Positions 1 to 13,480 of a stretch of DNA of 64,000 bases are shown one piece after another; position 1 is the first letter of the stretch; each line of letters starts with the position of its first letter. The stretch lies in contig JBAMJR010000084.1 in assembly GCA_038501785.1 (NCBI GenBank), forward strand, positions 3,346,501 through 3,410,500, read 5' to 3'. Made by a program: the position numbers and the translations under genes. The notes below the pieces were generated by a model. The model had not been told where the DNA came from and did no database searches. It saw nothing but the letters and a program-made list of their open reading frames with translations. The DNA comes from Myoxocephalus aenaeus. Its lineage: Eukaryota > Chordata > Actinopteri > Perciformes > Cottidae.

Positions 1-324
1 GCAGTTACAGTAGCAGTGCCACTTTTCACAGCATGCTGACATGAAGGCAGATCAGTGCCAACTTCCGTCCCGTTGAAGATCTTCTTCAGCACTGCCGAGG
101 GACCATGAAGTGTTCGGAGTAATTCGACGCCAGACGGCCCTCGTCGCAGGCCGGGTTCAGACAGAATCATAGGCGCTGTGGGGTAGCACCAGGCCAGGGA
201 GCGGCCAGATGACAAGTCTGGAGTTGCTTGCAGCGGATAAATATAGCTGGACGGGAGAACCAACAAAAGAGCATGTTGCTTCACATGGGGTTGACGAAAG
301 AGGGAAAGGGGATCCAGGGTGGGG

Positions 325-325
<1 letters not shown>

Positions 326-389
<64 letters not shown>

Positions 390-392
390 TGT
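326..392. repeat. (GT)n microsatellite
   Basis: About 30 uninterrupted GT units followed by a short imperfect tail. It creates spurious Cys-Val open frames in two phases. Confidence 0.97.
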
Positions 393-814
393 ATCATGTA
401 TGCGCTGTGGTTCACACAAGTCCCAGTGTTAGGGAGCCCGAACAAATGTCGTCATCCCGCCGGTTATGCAGGCTTAAAATAACCGGGGGAAATGATGTGT
501 CACATGGTTTGTAGCATGGAGCGGAGAACAACTGCACAGTGGAGCTGAGGCACACGTCACTGGTCTGCGCGGCCAGACAACCGAGCTCCTTGTGCAAATG
601 CGGGTCGACTCTTTCGCACACTTGTGGCAAAACAGATGTGAAGAAAGTTCTGCGTAATTTCATGGAATATTGTGAAGTGAGCAAAGACTCAGTTTGTGTG
701 TTGTGGGCGCCACAGTTCTATGATAATTCAGTGCTTCCTTTACGTGAAGAAATGTAGGTGGTGAATATGTGCAGGCATGTGGAATAGTTGCAGTTATAAT
801 CGTAAAGTTCTATT

Positions 815-1060
815 GAGGTGTGCACTTTTTGGGAAATACACATATTTGCTTTCTTGATCTAGATTTGCAGACTAATAACAACTCTCATGTCTGTGAGATA
901 AATATGACGCTAAAGCTAATGTAGCAGACAGTTAGCTTAGCTTAGCACAAACACCGGGAACTGTCCAGGCTAGCTGTTTCCGCCATGATTCCAGACTTTG
1001 TGTTAAACTACTGTAACTTAGCTTTATATTTGCTCCACAGATAGGAGGTCGGGACCAAAT
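815..1060. repeat. Dispersed fish repeat, family A, degenerate copy
   Basis: Contains the blocks tttttgggaaatacaca, ctctcatgtctgtgagataa and agttagcttagcttagcac in the same order as the element at 53546-54525. A third partial copy lies at 36161-36275. I recognise this 'tagcttagc' sequence as a high-copy percomorph element. Its exact class is not certain; the 3' UTR copy has terminal inverted repeats, so a MITE is more likely than a SINE. Confidence 0.6.
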
Positions 1061-2297
1061 TAGGCCTGTTCTCGTTGATTGCACTGTGAACACAGTGATT
1101 TAAAAATCCAGTTGTACACAATATATGACGTGTCAATCAAACAATAACTGTGAGTGTCTCATCTTAACAACCCTGTTGCTTCAACATTAAACCTCTTCCT
1201 GAATGCATGAGGGAGACTAGATGAGTCTCCATCATTAATTCTTCCTTGCTAAAAAAAAGAAAAATGGGTTTTGCCCCCACCCCCTTGCACAAATTTGCTT
1301 TCCCAGACAAAATTCCCATTTCATGATTAACTTGGGGAGACCACGCTCAAAAAGCGATTACATGCCCGATTAAACAAACGGAGGGACTACGCTATCTTGT
1401 AGAAGAGAAAATAAATATTGGGAGAAACGAGAACAAGAGAACCTGGATCTTTGAGCAACTGACAACAGCAGCTGAAGTCAACAAATGATCCGCCAAAACA
1501 GAAGAAATGCAGATGTCGGCCGAGATGAGAGCACACCGAGAACAACCAGTATTCTGGTGGCCAGCTATGCAATCGGGTGTATCGTATGGGGCCAGGCGGG
1601 GCCATGGGAATGGACCCTAGGGAATGCAATGATGCGGAGTAGGGAAGCTGACCACGCGTGACCCCGGGGCATCCTGTCACTCCAGAGCCAAAAATGCATT
1701 CCCAAGCGTCTCACAAAGTAGACAAATTAACATAGTTCAGTTCAGTTTAGATTTCATGAGCTTAATTGCAATGCTCCCAGATTCGTTTTTTCTTTGGTCC
1801 TCTGAAGTGGGAGGTATAGTAGATTTAAACACCACAGAGAGACAAAAAGAAAACTTCCATTTCTTCTTTTAAAGCAAAGCATTGACACATGTGGCCTGTT
1901 CAGGTATTCCAATCTAACAGAAATGTTGTCCGACCCTTGTTTAGTACAGTAGCCACCAGAGGCTGTGTAGCTAATTTGCAGTCTGAGAGCATTTTGCAAC
2001 ACATAAGAATACCAATAACCTTTGGGTGGCAATTAGCATAGGTCCAGCCTACGGGGCGGCAATTGGACTTGCTTTTTTCCCTCTAATGCACATTAATTTA
2101 TGAGAAAAATGAGCATGCTCCTGGTGTTTCTTTGCCCTCTTTCCATTATTCGCATAAACTACTCTTATAGATGTGTGGGAAGAGAAAACTGGTAAAGTAA
2201 AAACTTTCGTTTAAGTTTATTTAAAAGGCAAAGTCTGGTGTGTGGCATTAACTCTAAATACTTTAAAATGGTTCAGGTTCCCCAGGTGTTGAACTAA

Positions 2298-2420
2298 CAA
2301 CGCATTCTCACTCCCAACTTGTCAAACACCGCCGCTTGGTCAGGGCTTTACGCTTCAGACTATGAGACTCTGGGTAACCTCTGGCGTGTGTCTGGGACAG
2401 TGTGTCAGTTTACACTCATT
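2298..2420. repeat. Dispersed repeat, family B, one end
   Basis: Starts with caacgcattctcactcccaa and continues with a segment closely matching 53753-53800 (…cttggtcag…). It is one terminus of the TIR-bounded family seen complete at 53752-54279. The other end was not found nearby, so this is probably a truncated copy. Confidence 0.5.
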
Positions 2421-5400
2421 ACATGCAGTTTCTTGACAGAATAAACGTCTGTGTTCACAGGAGCAAGCCAGTAAATCCAGAGGCTGTAATCCTTTATTGA
2501 ATGTATCCACTAATAAGCCTGAGTTCAGTCTCAAATGGGGAGTGTAAGTAAAGAGGAGACACTTTTAATCAGGTTAATAATATGACTCACTTGAGACGTG
2601 ATGGATGGGGACGTCATTTTAAAGCTTTACACACACCAGCGTCTACTGTACTGTAGCGGACAGTGGAAGAGAGGTCAGCGGTTTAAAATAGTCATCTGAT
2701 TCCTGGAAAGTGTGGGCCAAACGTTAACAGAGATTACATTTCATTGTACTGTAAAAGTCTCAACAAACTCTCTCTCAACAAAATGTAGGTTTTGCAAACC
2801 AGACGTTATCAAACCAGATGGTGCAACAGTTTGTTGAGGGTGTTAGAGAACCTATGGGACTAAATAAGGTGTAATACTATCAATCATAGTAAGAGAAATA
2901 TAAAAAGTAGAAATAATGCTGATAACACCATGAGGTTTTCCTCTCTGAGTAAATCGAAGTAAAGATTTGCCTTTGGTAATTTGTCAATTTGTGCATCTTA
3001 GTGGAAGTCTTAACAGAAACTCTCACAGCAGCTGTCGCTGCAGAGAAATCCTTCTGTCATCCGGCAGGCAGGTAGCTGTGAGCACAAATATTTTCTTGAC
3101 AACCGAAAGTGGAATTAACCGGGTTCACTGCCTTGCCAAAATGGGGATTTCATTTCCAGGCACAACATGGTTGTCAAAGGTAGAGAAGACTGCCATGTTA
3201 TCTTAAATGTGCTGTATTTCTGCTTCCCGCAGTGCATTTACATGAAAAGTAAAAAAAAATAAACAGGGATTGCAATTATCCTGGTAATTGAAAGAAAACA
3301 TCTGAAGCCAGTAAAATGAATCAGCTTGATAACAATGATTGAAATTGAACACAATCAAGAATACGCCCGAATAACAGATCATTGATTAGGTTTAATCATG
3401 GACGTCCTTATTAGAGGCGGCATAATCTAAAACACAAACAGGCCCACTCCAGGCTACCACTTCTGTTTCGCAGCCTATGACAAATGACAGGAGGAAACCA
3501 TCAGTCTCTTTCTCGTTACGGATTTTTTTTTTTTACACGCTTCTGCTGAGCAGCCAACTCCACCTCGCCAAAAAGAAATGTCTCCACAATGTTTTACCGG
3601 GAACGCTCGCCTCCAGATAGCGCTGCAGAAGAGGGTGCACACCTGTAGCGCTGTGCCGAGAGGGAAAGGCCAACGCACGTTTGAATATAAAACATGATCC
3701 GCTTGTCTTTGGACATTTGAAAACCTGTGCATTACTGCCAGGGAATGTTCAATTACCTGACGTCTGTCCTGGTGCATGCAGGCGAGCATTCCTGAGCCCG
3801 TTGTTGAGCTAACGGAGTTTGGGAGCCGATACGGGGAATTAGCTCTGCAGTACTTTCAAGTGGAAATTGAACGTGAAACAGCTGCGTAGAAGTGACAGTG
3901 AGGTTAGCGTTTGGTCTGGCTGAGAAGTCTTTGCTGTACACGGCACTTGGCTTTCTGAAACGATAAAAAACTATGTTTTCTTCCTGGCCATGCTGGAAGA
4001 AATTATATGATTTCATCGTAAGAGATGTGGAACGAAATCAACAGTCTTTGTTCCGGGCAAAATTATAATCAGGGGTTTTAGAATAAGCTAATGTGAAGCT
4101 GTAAATTATTTTAAATAATGTATGTTTACACTCTAGAGGGGCCAACAAATGCACAAATAATTTGCACAGCAATACATTTGTTTTTTTACCTTTTGTTGAA
4201 AAGAAATGTGTACCAACATTACTGAAAGCAAAGCAACCTTACATTTTGGACAGCGAATAAAGGCATGAACAAATCATAAAAACATACATTGTCGGTAGTG
4301 CAGCCAAGGGTTATGAGTTGTGCCAACACATATGATGATTATAAAACAGCATGGAGGCTCCGGGGTTTGAACCAAAACGGTAAACTGTATTATGTCCTTT
4401 CAACTTTGTATTTTAACATCGTTTGTTCGTCACGCCCCTGGTGCAGAAAGGCCTTAACTTTCGGATCTATGATTAATTCCAGAGCAGACCTCCTCGACCT
4501 CTTATTCAAAAGTTATAAACTATTGATGGTGGTCTCCATATGAACTCACTGCTGACTCCTGAATTGCTTCACGGTGAGGTCATTTGGAAACAACTTACTG
4601 GCCCCGAAAACAGACTGTCTGTGCAGAGAATTAGATTAGTTGGATAACATATCCAGTGACAGGCTGTTGTACTGGATTCATGAATGAGGCTTTAACTGTG
4701 AGCAGGTGTGTTGTGGTACAGATTTAATATCTTCTTTCCTGTGAGTTGTGAGCTACAAAAATATATTTAGATTTTTTTTTTTAAAAGGGCCCCATTGCAT
4801 TGTTGAGTGAATTGTTGATAAATGATGTTAAACCACTGAAACTCAGACATACCGAAGTCTCACACATGGTGTGATTGTAGTGACTCACAGTGAAGACTTG
4901 GAGGACACGTTGTGTGAGAAGGATGTTGTGGTAGACCTTTTTATTGCCAAATCCAACAGGAGCAGCCCTGCACTGCCCGGCGGCTCCACCCTGCCTCGCC
5001 CTTCTGTGTCGGCGTCCTCCTCACACGCCAAGGAAGTCCAAATATATGTAAACGTCTGACTGCAGTGACTTGATTTCATATATAGTCCTATTAATGACTT
5101 CGACGTACACGATGAAGTTAAAAATCAGACTACAGCTTTGACAGCTTTGACTTTTAATTAATTCAGCGAGACAGACCTCATAAGAAAAGCTACCTTGTTT
5201 TTACTCACTGCACTTCATTCCGACGACCTCGGCCCGAATTAGGTTGGCCTCATCTAATGATGAAATGCACTAATGAATACCTGTCTCAGTTACATGCTGC
5301 ACACAGGTGTTCAAATGTAGTTTTGTAACTTCGCTACAATATACACAGTGGACAACCTTATCTAATGAAAAGTAATTCCTAATTTCTTGTGCGTTTTCCC

Positions 5401-5423
5401 AGCTAAGTCCAGCATTTTTTGGG

Positions 5424-5510
5424 GAGGCTGTCGCTCAGAAGATAGAGCAGAGTAAGGTTAGGATTAGTCAACAACGCTAGTTGGTAAAGATCGTGGTTTG
5501 AGAGACAGAC
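5424..5510 (+). repeat. tRNA-like SINE remnant
   Basis: The segment tcgctcagaagatagagc resembles a tRNA A-box region (tagctcag…ggtagagc). About 65 bases downstream, ggtttgagagac resembles a diverged B box. The spacing fits a tRNA-derived SINE head. It is too diverged to be a working tRNA gene, and I could not fold a complete cloverleaf. Confidence 0.35.
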
Positions 5511-7454
5511 CAAAGAAAGTGGGGGAACTCAAGTGCGGAAATTGCGTGATAAATAATTTAATGTTGACTTCCTGTTTCACACACGGCATGAACAGCGGTC
5601 TTCTCGGTGGTTGTTTGACATTCATCGCTCCTCCCGCCTGCCTGACTTTTTGCAGTCTTTATACTTCCCGGTTAACGATTACTTGAATTACATCAATTTC
5701 ATTTTATGTATAGCCACAAAAGCTGTGTGAGAACAGCCTGATCTAAACTCTGGTCGCCTCATTTGACTTTATAGAAGCATAGCATGAACCACACCATCCT
5801 GCCGGACTACTCAACAAATGGACTATTGTCTTTCTACAGTGTTACTCGTAACCCCAACTGTTGGCTTGGAGGCCACACGGCCAAGAACATTTTCTAAAAT
5901 GCATCTTTCATGCATTCCATACCGTGCAGTGCAGCGCTGTGGATGCTTATATTTCCACGGGCCCTATTCTCGGTGAATCAAACGCATCTGTAGAACATCT
6001 GAATGCCAGCTGGATGGTATCGGATGCCTTTGGCAGGATTATCGAGAATCAGTGCAGTTTCGGAACAGCGTTCATTTATACTCAGAATATACAGGCCGCT
6101 TCATTTAGCCTGTGGAATTCAATTCCTCAGCCTCATTTAAATTCTAATAAACAACTGTGAATATATTCATCACTAAAGGCCACAACTCATTTACATCGGA
6201 TTCACGGGGCCAGTGGTAGGAATGTTGAACAGCCTCCACATATGCTGTGTTACATACGTGTTTAAAAACACATTATGATATCTGAGATCCGCTGACATAT
6301 TCAACAGAGGAAGTTACCGGCTTTGGTCTTGATTTTCATCAGCATGTAAAAAACAAATGTGAGACAGTCCATGTTTGTACCGTTTCGACGGAAACATATT
6401 TATTTCCGATTCATGTTTGTTTTTGACGTGTCGAAGGTCATCGAGGAATCGATGCCTCAAACCAAACACCGGACTACCTCACTGGAGGCTCCTGTTCATA
6501 TCCCGTGTGAGGCTAAGTCTGTAACTTTAAAGAAGGTATCAAATCTTTATTTTCAGCCAAACATAAGTAGGGTCTTTTTTGCCAAAACATAACTAAGTAA
6601 TTGTGTTTTTGTTGGCAAAACTGCGACCATAAATCTGGTCGAAACCTCTTTGAATTGAGAATGCAGTTGAGTGGTATGGTCAACGTAATATTGTAGGAGA
6701 CAAGTATGTGTCTGTGTATGCTTCCCCGATTTACTCAGTATTTTCAGTATGAAGGGCGGTGTATTGTGTCTTCCTGACAGCTCTCAGCATGTTGTTAAGT
6801 GTTCTGAGAACAAAGGCTTGAAGGTGAAGATGTATATAATTATCTTGTAAATGGCTAAAATGCTTCAAATGGGGTTTTTCTATAGTCGCATGGCAACGAC
6901 AGAGAGCATAACATGTCCATTAGCAGCTGAGAGAGAGGTGCACAGGTTTATTCCTCATGGACAAAACAGGACAGCACAACTGAAGTACATCTTGTTTGTG
7001 TGCGCCTTTAGTTTAACTACAGCTTCTCATTCAACGTGACTGTTGCAGTTAGCGCTGCCACATCAGATAACTGAGGCAGTTAAAAATAAAACGCATTATT
7101 AAGGTCTTGTGTCGCACAGAGAGTGACGCTATTGGAAACCAGACCAACGCCCTGACACAACGCCAAGGCCTTCTGGTGAAGCCTGCCGAAGAAGCTCTTT
7201 TTGCCCAAAATACATCTTTTGCTGCTCACCAGAAAACCCCCTCCTCCCACTGGGTACACTGCGTACTTTCTCTTTGAGTCTTTCTTTCCATTTGTACTTT
7301 CCTCTGCTGCGCTTAGTCAAGTGTCGGTTGGAGCAGATTCTCGAGGACACAAAGACTCCTTTTACAGTAGCCATCTGAAAAATAACTTCCAGTGCCATTT
7401 GTTTGGTTTGCTTTTCTTTTTTTGGAGGAGAGGGGGAAGGCGGTTTTCTCCACA

Positions 7455-7545
7455 GCCCGGATTGGATGGCCCCTCCCTTTTTGCAACAGAGTCACCCGCA
7501 GCTTATAAATGTAAAAAAAAAAAAGGAGGCTTCTTCTTAGTCCAT
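7455..7545 (+). promoter_or_regulatory. Promoter-like cluster: inverted CCAAT, GC-rich box, TATA
   Basis: In order: attgg (inverted CCAAT) at 7461-7465, ggcccctccc at 7468-7477 and a TATAAAT at 7504-7510. A start site would be expected near 7530-7540. No exon with a valid start and splice donor could be tied to it. It could be chance, a retroposon promoter or a distal 5' exon of cspg4. Confidence 0.2.
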
Positions 7546-8279
7546 CCAAAACCACCTCGACGCTCGCCAGAATCAGAGGACGACCGCAGTAAAACCCAGC
7601 GAACGCATTCCATAACATCAGCTACGCAAAACAGTGGCGCTTGTGTTGTGCGTTTGGGAGAAATTCAGCTGCCCAAAGGTTGTGTCGACTCGCTGCGCTG
7701 CAGTCCCGCACTTTTAGGTGTGGAGGGCGACGAGCACTTCAGAGATATGGAATTATTTTTCCAACACTTGGCAACACCCGGCTTCACATTCATGACATTA
7801 AAGGCAGTGGGCACATTCACACAGGGGAGCCACCGGCGTTAACTGTGGCCTACGTGTCTTGCTCAAAGGCACCTCCATTGGACCTTTTTCAGTGGGAGGA
7901 AACGGCATTACTCAACCCTCGGCTCAGTCGGGAATTCAAACTGACATCCCCGCAGTCGTAAACGCTCCTCTACAACCTTCATGCCACCAGCACATGCATA
8001 TGCTCTCGCTTAATCAGGGGGTCCTTTATCAGCATCGGAGGCTGTGTGCGTTTATGCCTGAGTGGATTGAATTGAGCGTGACTGTGGCTCATTGGGAGGA
8101 TTCTGTGAGGAATGAGGATCCTCGTGTGTTTGTATGTGTGAGTTTTCATGCGTGTGGCCGTCTGAGGCATGAAGACAGATGGATGAGTCATACATTTTAA
8201 GCTTCTCACTTCTGTTGCTGCCAAAATATTCAGTCCCGTTGTTTCATGTTTATCCATATTCATGTCCTTTGTTGTTCTG

Positions 8280-8299
8280 TGAAAAAAAAAAAAAAAAAC
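8280..8299. repeat. Poly(A) tract
   Basis: Run of about 18 A residues after tctgtg. It could be the tail of an old retroposon, but no recognisable body precedes it. Confidence 0.7.
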
Positions 8300-8964
8300 T
8301 TTTTAAAACAAACCTGTTGCCAAAAAATATATTTGGGGAATGAATGTAGATTTCTCACAATGACAATTAGTATGCATTTGATGAAAGCAGTCATGTTCTC
8401 TTTACCAGTTTATCTGTGGAAACACTAAAAACACAATTTATCAGGTGAAGTTTTGTTAGTTATAAAACAGTACACTGCCTTCATGCAGCATTAACAACAT
8501 ATAGTTAAATAAAGAAATCACTGAAAATATCCATGCCAGACAGCCAACCCGGTCTCCTACCAAGTTACCCATTCAACTAGCCTGCACACTCAATAACGTG
8601 TAGAGGGAAATGTCATTTCTCTTGGATTAATATCACAGTTTGAAGGACTTGGTTATCGTCGGAAAATTTAACAAAACAAAAATGCGACAAGACTACTTAA
8701 TTAGGATTAGTTTTTAAAAAAACCCGGTTTTGCTTAAAATGAAGACGAAATGGAAACAAACAAACAAACAAAATGCTACTAAAGTACTTGACTGACACGG
8801 ACTCAAACGGCAGTTTCTTAGTAGAAAACCCTGTTTTTTACCCATCCACCACAACGACCTCCTCCATCGTACGACTTCTGTGGACTGATTTGAAACTCAG
8901 TTGTGATATGAATCAAACTTAATCCACAGTGAAATAAATACCCCCCAACACGTAATTCACAATG

Positions 8965-9065
8965 CACGTTTGTTGTTGACAACACATCCATCATATGACT
9001 CCAAGAAAGCAAAACAAATGTACTGTAGATTTAAATTGATGGATGTGTTGTCAACAACAAACGTG
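8965..9065. repeat. Perfect 29-bp inverted repeat with 43-nt spacer
   Basis: The left arm 8965-8993 (begins cacgtttgttgttgacaaca) is the exact reverse complement of 9037-9065, with an intervening spacer of 43 nt. Pairing stops abruptly at both ends. The transcript or single strand could form a stable hairpin. No flanking target-site duplication was obvious. Confidence 0.93.
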
Positions 9066-11084
9066 AGCGAGAGAAAAAACCTGCTGACCAAACTGCCTTC
9101 AGTACCTGGTCTCATTTCTCTGACAAAGACCGCCACATACGGAGCGACCGATTTGCAGATTTTGGCTTGTTAAATGTGAATTACGCTGCCGTCATTGAGT
9201 GCTTGCACATTATTCAATTAACTCGACTGTAAACCACCTCTGCAGGTGGGCTGCCAATATTCTGAAAAGTGTGGCTCTTTATTTTATATAAAAGGGAGCG
9301 CAGAGTGGCAGTGAATTACCTGTAGTTCCTACGAAAGTGGGTGTTTTTAATGGGAAGCCAGGATGGTGATCAGGCTTTTCCAACCTTTCCCTACCTCCTG
9401 ACATCAACGGTTATGTTGTTTGGGCAGAAAACAAAATTGTGTACAAGCTGTGTGGCCAAACTTTGCTTTTTTGTTCCTGAATTTGTCAGAAAACTACCCA
9501 TCTCAAGACCCTGCAAAGTTGAAACTTGAGCCAACATTTGCAACATCAAACCAGCCATGAAAGTCTATTTGTCTCTTTGGTTGCACTTGTTATTAAGTCT
9601 GGGTGACGTTTGGGCGCGAGCGCTCGGTGGCTTTACAAATTGGTTCAAAAGGACTGAGCTAAATGGAATCAAAGCAATTCTGCAGAGATAGAAATGACAT
9701 CACCCACACACATGATGGGAAGAAGTGCGTGATAATGCGTCTTTATGAAAGTCTGACCCTAATAAGAGTATAATCGCATTGGGAGCTGTGAAATCATGTG
9801 TTCACCCATTAGCAAAAGGAAACACACTTCTCAGTCTCTGCGATTAGTCCAAGAAGCTCCCAAAAGGGCTGTTAGCGTGCACACTCGAGAATGTATTTAA
9901 ATCCAGAGGAATTTTAATTACACTCGGATAGCTTTCAACTGGGTTAGCTTGTGTTGTTTGGATGGTTAATTAATGGTTTCGTAAGCCGTTTTCATTTCAT
10001 CCGCAAACTCAAAGCGGAGTAAACAAGCAGACATCATCGCAGGTGACTTCCGGCACTTATTTTTCGCATAAAGAAACATATTTACCATATTATATATTTC
10101 TATAAGTCATGTTTAAGTACTTGAATACAGTCTCAGATTCAAGTCTGTTGAATGTCTGCCACTGCTGATGATCAGCTGATTGACTTGGTTGAATGATTTA
10201 AACGCTCCATGTTTCTGTTTTTCAAGCCTCTTTGAGAAATGAGAGAATTCTACTCATCGAATTAATAAAAGAGGAATCCAATAAGAAAACATAACATTTC
10301 TCCATTCATCAAGGGTTAGAAATGTTGTGGCGGATGCATTTTCACATGACGAAGAAGAGAAGAGACTTTTTACACCGAGCGTGTTGCCAGCTTGACAGAT
10401 CATCCAGATCTGTGAAATACTCAAAAGGCTAATCCTCAGATTTGTGATTATCATATCCGTTGGCGTGGAATTTGATCTCCCTGTGAGGTACGCGATGTAA
10501 TATATGCATGTTGAGACCGTGTGGCGCATCGCTTCTCACACACACTGACATTCTGCGACGTTTGCTTACTGAGCCGGTGAACACATCTGCACATGGTTTA
10601 TGTTGGCTTAGTACTGTAGGAGGCCTGCTGTCCTCCCCTCCATGTTTTACATGTGAAAGTATATCATCTTTACTTTAATGAGGCAAAAGAGAGTTTAATC
10701 TTCACAAACTCGTACTCTTCCCCAACGACCCAGGTGGAACATAAAGCATCATAATTCCCTTTTTTTGGAAAAAGTTCAAGGAGTTTTTTTATGCGGCCGA
10801 CATTCAAGTAACAACTAATGAATCACAATGAGCGTCTCACATACAGGTGTTGAAGGAGGATTTCTGCAGGAGGTCAAAAGAAGAGTAGAGAAAGCCTGCC
10901 TGAAACTTTAAGCCCCTCAAAAAAATAAAAAGTAAAACCTTAAAAAAGGGATTATCACCATTTTCCTGACTTTTGGATGTTTGGCTCCGTGATCGAGCTC
11001 AATAATATTTACACAGATTGAAGTGCTCCTCTGTGTCTTCTGTACTCAAGTTCATTTCAACAACCATTTATTCTGTAATAGTCC

Positions 11085-11086
<2 letters not shown>

Positions 11087-11139
<53 letters not shown>
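11087..11139. repeat. (CA)n microsatellite
   Basis: About 26 uninterrupted CA units. Confidence 0.97.
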
Positions 11140-11141
<2 letters not shown>

Positions 11142-12744
11142 TGATTATGAATGAACTGAGGAAGTTGAAAATGTCATCCATCAATAGACATTGATTAAAG
11201 TGAATCAGTGGGAAATCTCTGTAATGTTTAAGGCTACATTAGGCAAGTTAGTGCGCATTAAAATATCAATTTCTTATTGGACCAATGTGACTAAAGTGGA
11301 ACTGTAACAGACAGGAATAGAAGTAATTGCAGGAATAAAATTGAGTGGTGGTGATGAGTCATGAGCTCAAGCTTTTGTCACAACAAGTCACAATGGTTCT
11401 TTGTTGAATCCTGGAAGACCTGTCGATCACGCAACCCTCAAAACACCCTCTGCACAACCTGATATCATCTTAATGAAACGGCAATCGTCAGAATTGACGT
11501 CTTGATACACAATGGAAGCCATTAATACAGCAAGGCCATCCCATCTTGTGAAACACATAGACTCTCAAAACAAGAGCCCTCTTTCATTTCCTGCATCTCA
11601 AGACCATGTATGATTCAGCCATGGTGATTGAAACTTAAGAGCAAAAACACGGTCTTCCTAAAGCAGTCTGTCTAGAAAAAGAGACAGATCTTTGGTCGCC
11701 CTTGGCATCCTTTGATGTGAAGCGATCACACGCTAGTAGGTGCAGCTCACAGATTTTTGAATACAAGTTGGTCCTTCTTGACCATTTGCTGTGCTCCTGG
11801 TCAACATTCAAAGGCTATGTTAAATAGAAAATAGAAATGTTACATCGGAAAGTGAAAGTCTACTTGCTGTGTAATTGACCTGCATGACTGTATAAAACGA
11901 GGCTTGCAGTCAGAGTGCTAATGTCGGCTAAATGGCAGCATGTTAAGCACATGATCATAAAACATGAGGAGGGAAATGGAGAGGAAAGGTGAAGGACAGA
12001 ACATTTGCTCCAGAAGGGACCATTATCTGTAATGGCACCCATCATGACATACTTCCACTCGTCCACAGTGAGCTGGGGTAGAATCTTTGATGGAATTCAT
12101 TTGCATATGTTATACTCTTAGTATGCTGCGATGTGTCGTATTTTATGTTCCTTATCATAATGTACAATAACCCTGGGGCTAACTCTCCAATACAAGAGCA
12201 GGGCTGTTATTTACTTCTCCATGTATCATTAACTGTGAAGGCTTTGTTGCCTCCGACATATAGCTGTTAGCAAGTCATGTATGTAGCCAAGAAATGCATA
12301 TTCAAAACCCTTTTGCATGGATCTCATTTTACAAGTCAGTCTGAGACAGTGATTCAAATCTGCTAGCAACAGTTGTCATTACATCCAGCAAAACAACATG
12401 GCCGCCAGCTAGAAATGAGGAGCCTGCTTTTGTCTATTACGGTTTGGAATGGAGGACACGTTGTTTAAAAATGTCCCATGAATTTTGAATGATAAAACTG
12501 CCACCAGTTTGATTATTAACTGCCTAATGTGCAGGAATAGAAAGCTTGTTGACAGTATCTCTGTCTTTACTGCATAGTTGCACGGTCAAAAGAAATAGGG
12601 GGCAACATTTCACTTCTACAACTGGGTCCATAAAATCTAATCGGTTATACAAAATAATAATAACTTACAGCAGGGAAAGAATAGGTAAAATTCGACAAAT
12701 ATATATGCATGTGCGTCACGGCCTGTATTGTGTTCGCTGTGCAA

Positions 12745-13480
12745 CTAACTAACCAAGTCCAAAGTGGCAGAAAAGAGAAAACAACTTCTGTTTTGTCCCT
12801 CCCGCCACAAGAAGACTACTTGGCTGGAAGCTCCTTGAGACAGACCGTCAGTTAGCGGGGCCGTAGTAACACAAATCCAGCCAACGCAAACCCCAACGCC
12901 GGGGGTCTGATCCCTGGGGACTCCACAGCTGGATAAGCAAACTTTCTGTGGCAGCCGTGGCGCGGGTCAGACCCGTCGCATAGCTGGCCACAGCTCGCTG
13001 GGACTCCCTGTGTTTTCCGCTAACTGAATGCTAGTTGCTACAGCTATCTGCCAAAAGCCCGTCATCCTCCAGTCTCCAGATGGCGGCGAGGACAAAAATG
13101 GAAACAAAAATAGTTTTCTTGTCTCTACCACTTTGGATGTAATCCAAACAACAAATACACGGACCTTCGGGAAGCCCTACTTCTTGGACTAAAGGACCGA
13201 CTGGACGCTACAGTGACTCACTATCGCCTCAACCACGATACACAACAGGGCGGGGCTAACTGGTTAGCGTGCTCATTTCAGTAGATATCTCTGCAACACA
13301 AAAACTACTGACTTTTGGCAGAGTGCTCTAGGTGTATTAAAAAGTGTGAGTGTGGTCGAGGCTGTATTCAAGAGTAAGAATGATATGTCAGAGTTAAGAA
13401 CGGCTACGTTGTGGACAGATTTGAATTACTGACTCACATTTGGCAAGTGAAACCTAATCAATACCTGGATTTAGGAATCG
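12745..13480. repeat. Probable dispersed repeat (class unknown)
   Basis: A GC-richer block inside AT-rich surroundings, containing gccgtagtaacac, ctgaatgctagttgctacag, agatggcggcgaggac, aatccaaacaacaaatacac and ggtgtattaaaaagtgtgag. These phrases recall a high-copy percomorph repeat. The ends are not defined: a 'ccaaagtgg' near 12758 and 'ccactttgg' near 13127 are in inverted orientation but not convincingly terminal. There is no coding potential. Confidence 0.35.

Noticed and set aside
209..514. Cys-Val rich frames over GT arrays (also near 47506, 55604, 59237 and 59888)
   Set aside because: Direct translation of dinucleotide repeats.
4542..4572. MNSLLTPELLH with G|gtgagg, correct phase for exon 2
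   Set aside because: Phase is right and would give Glu, but the leader has no continuous hydrophobic core and lies 22 kb away. Not credible without RNA evidence.
7201..7842. 213-codon frame on the plus strand
   Set aside because: Overlaps frames on both strands, contains poly-Lys and poly-Phe from A and T runs, and covers the promoter-like cluster. No recognisable protein family.
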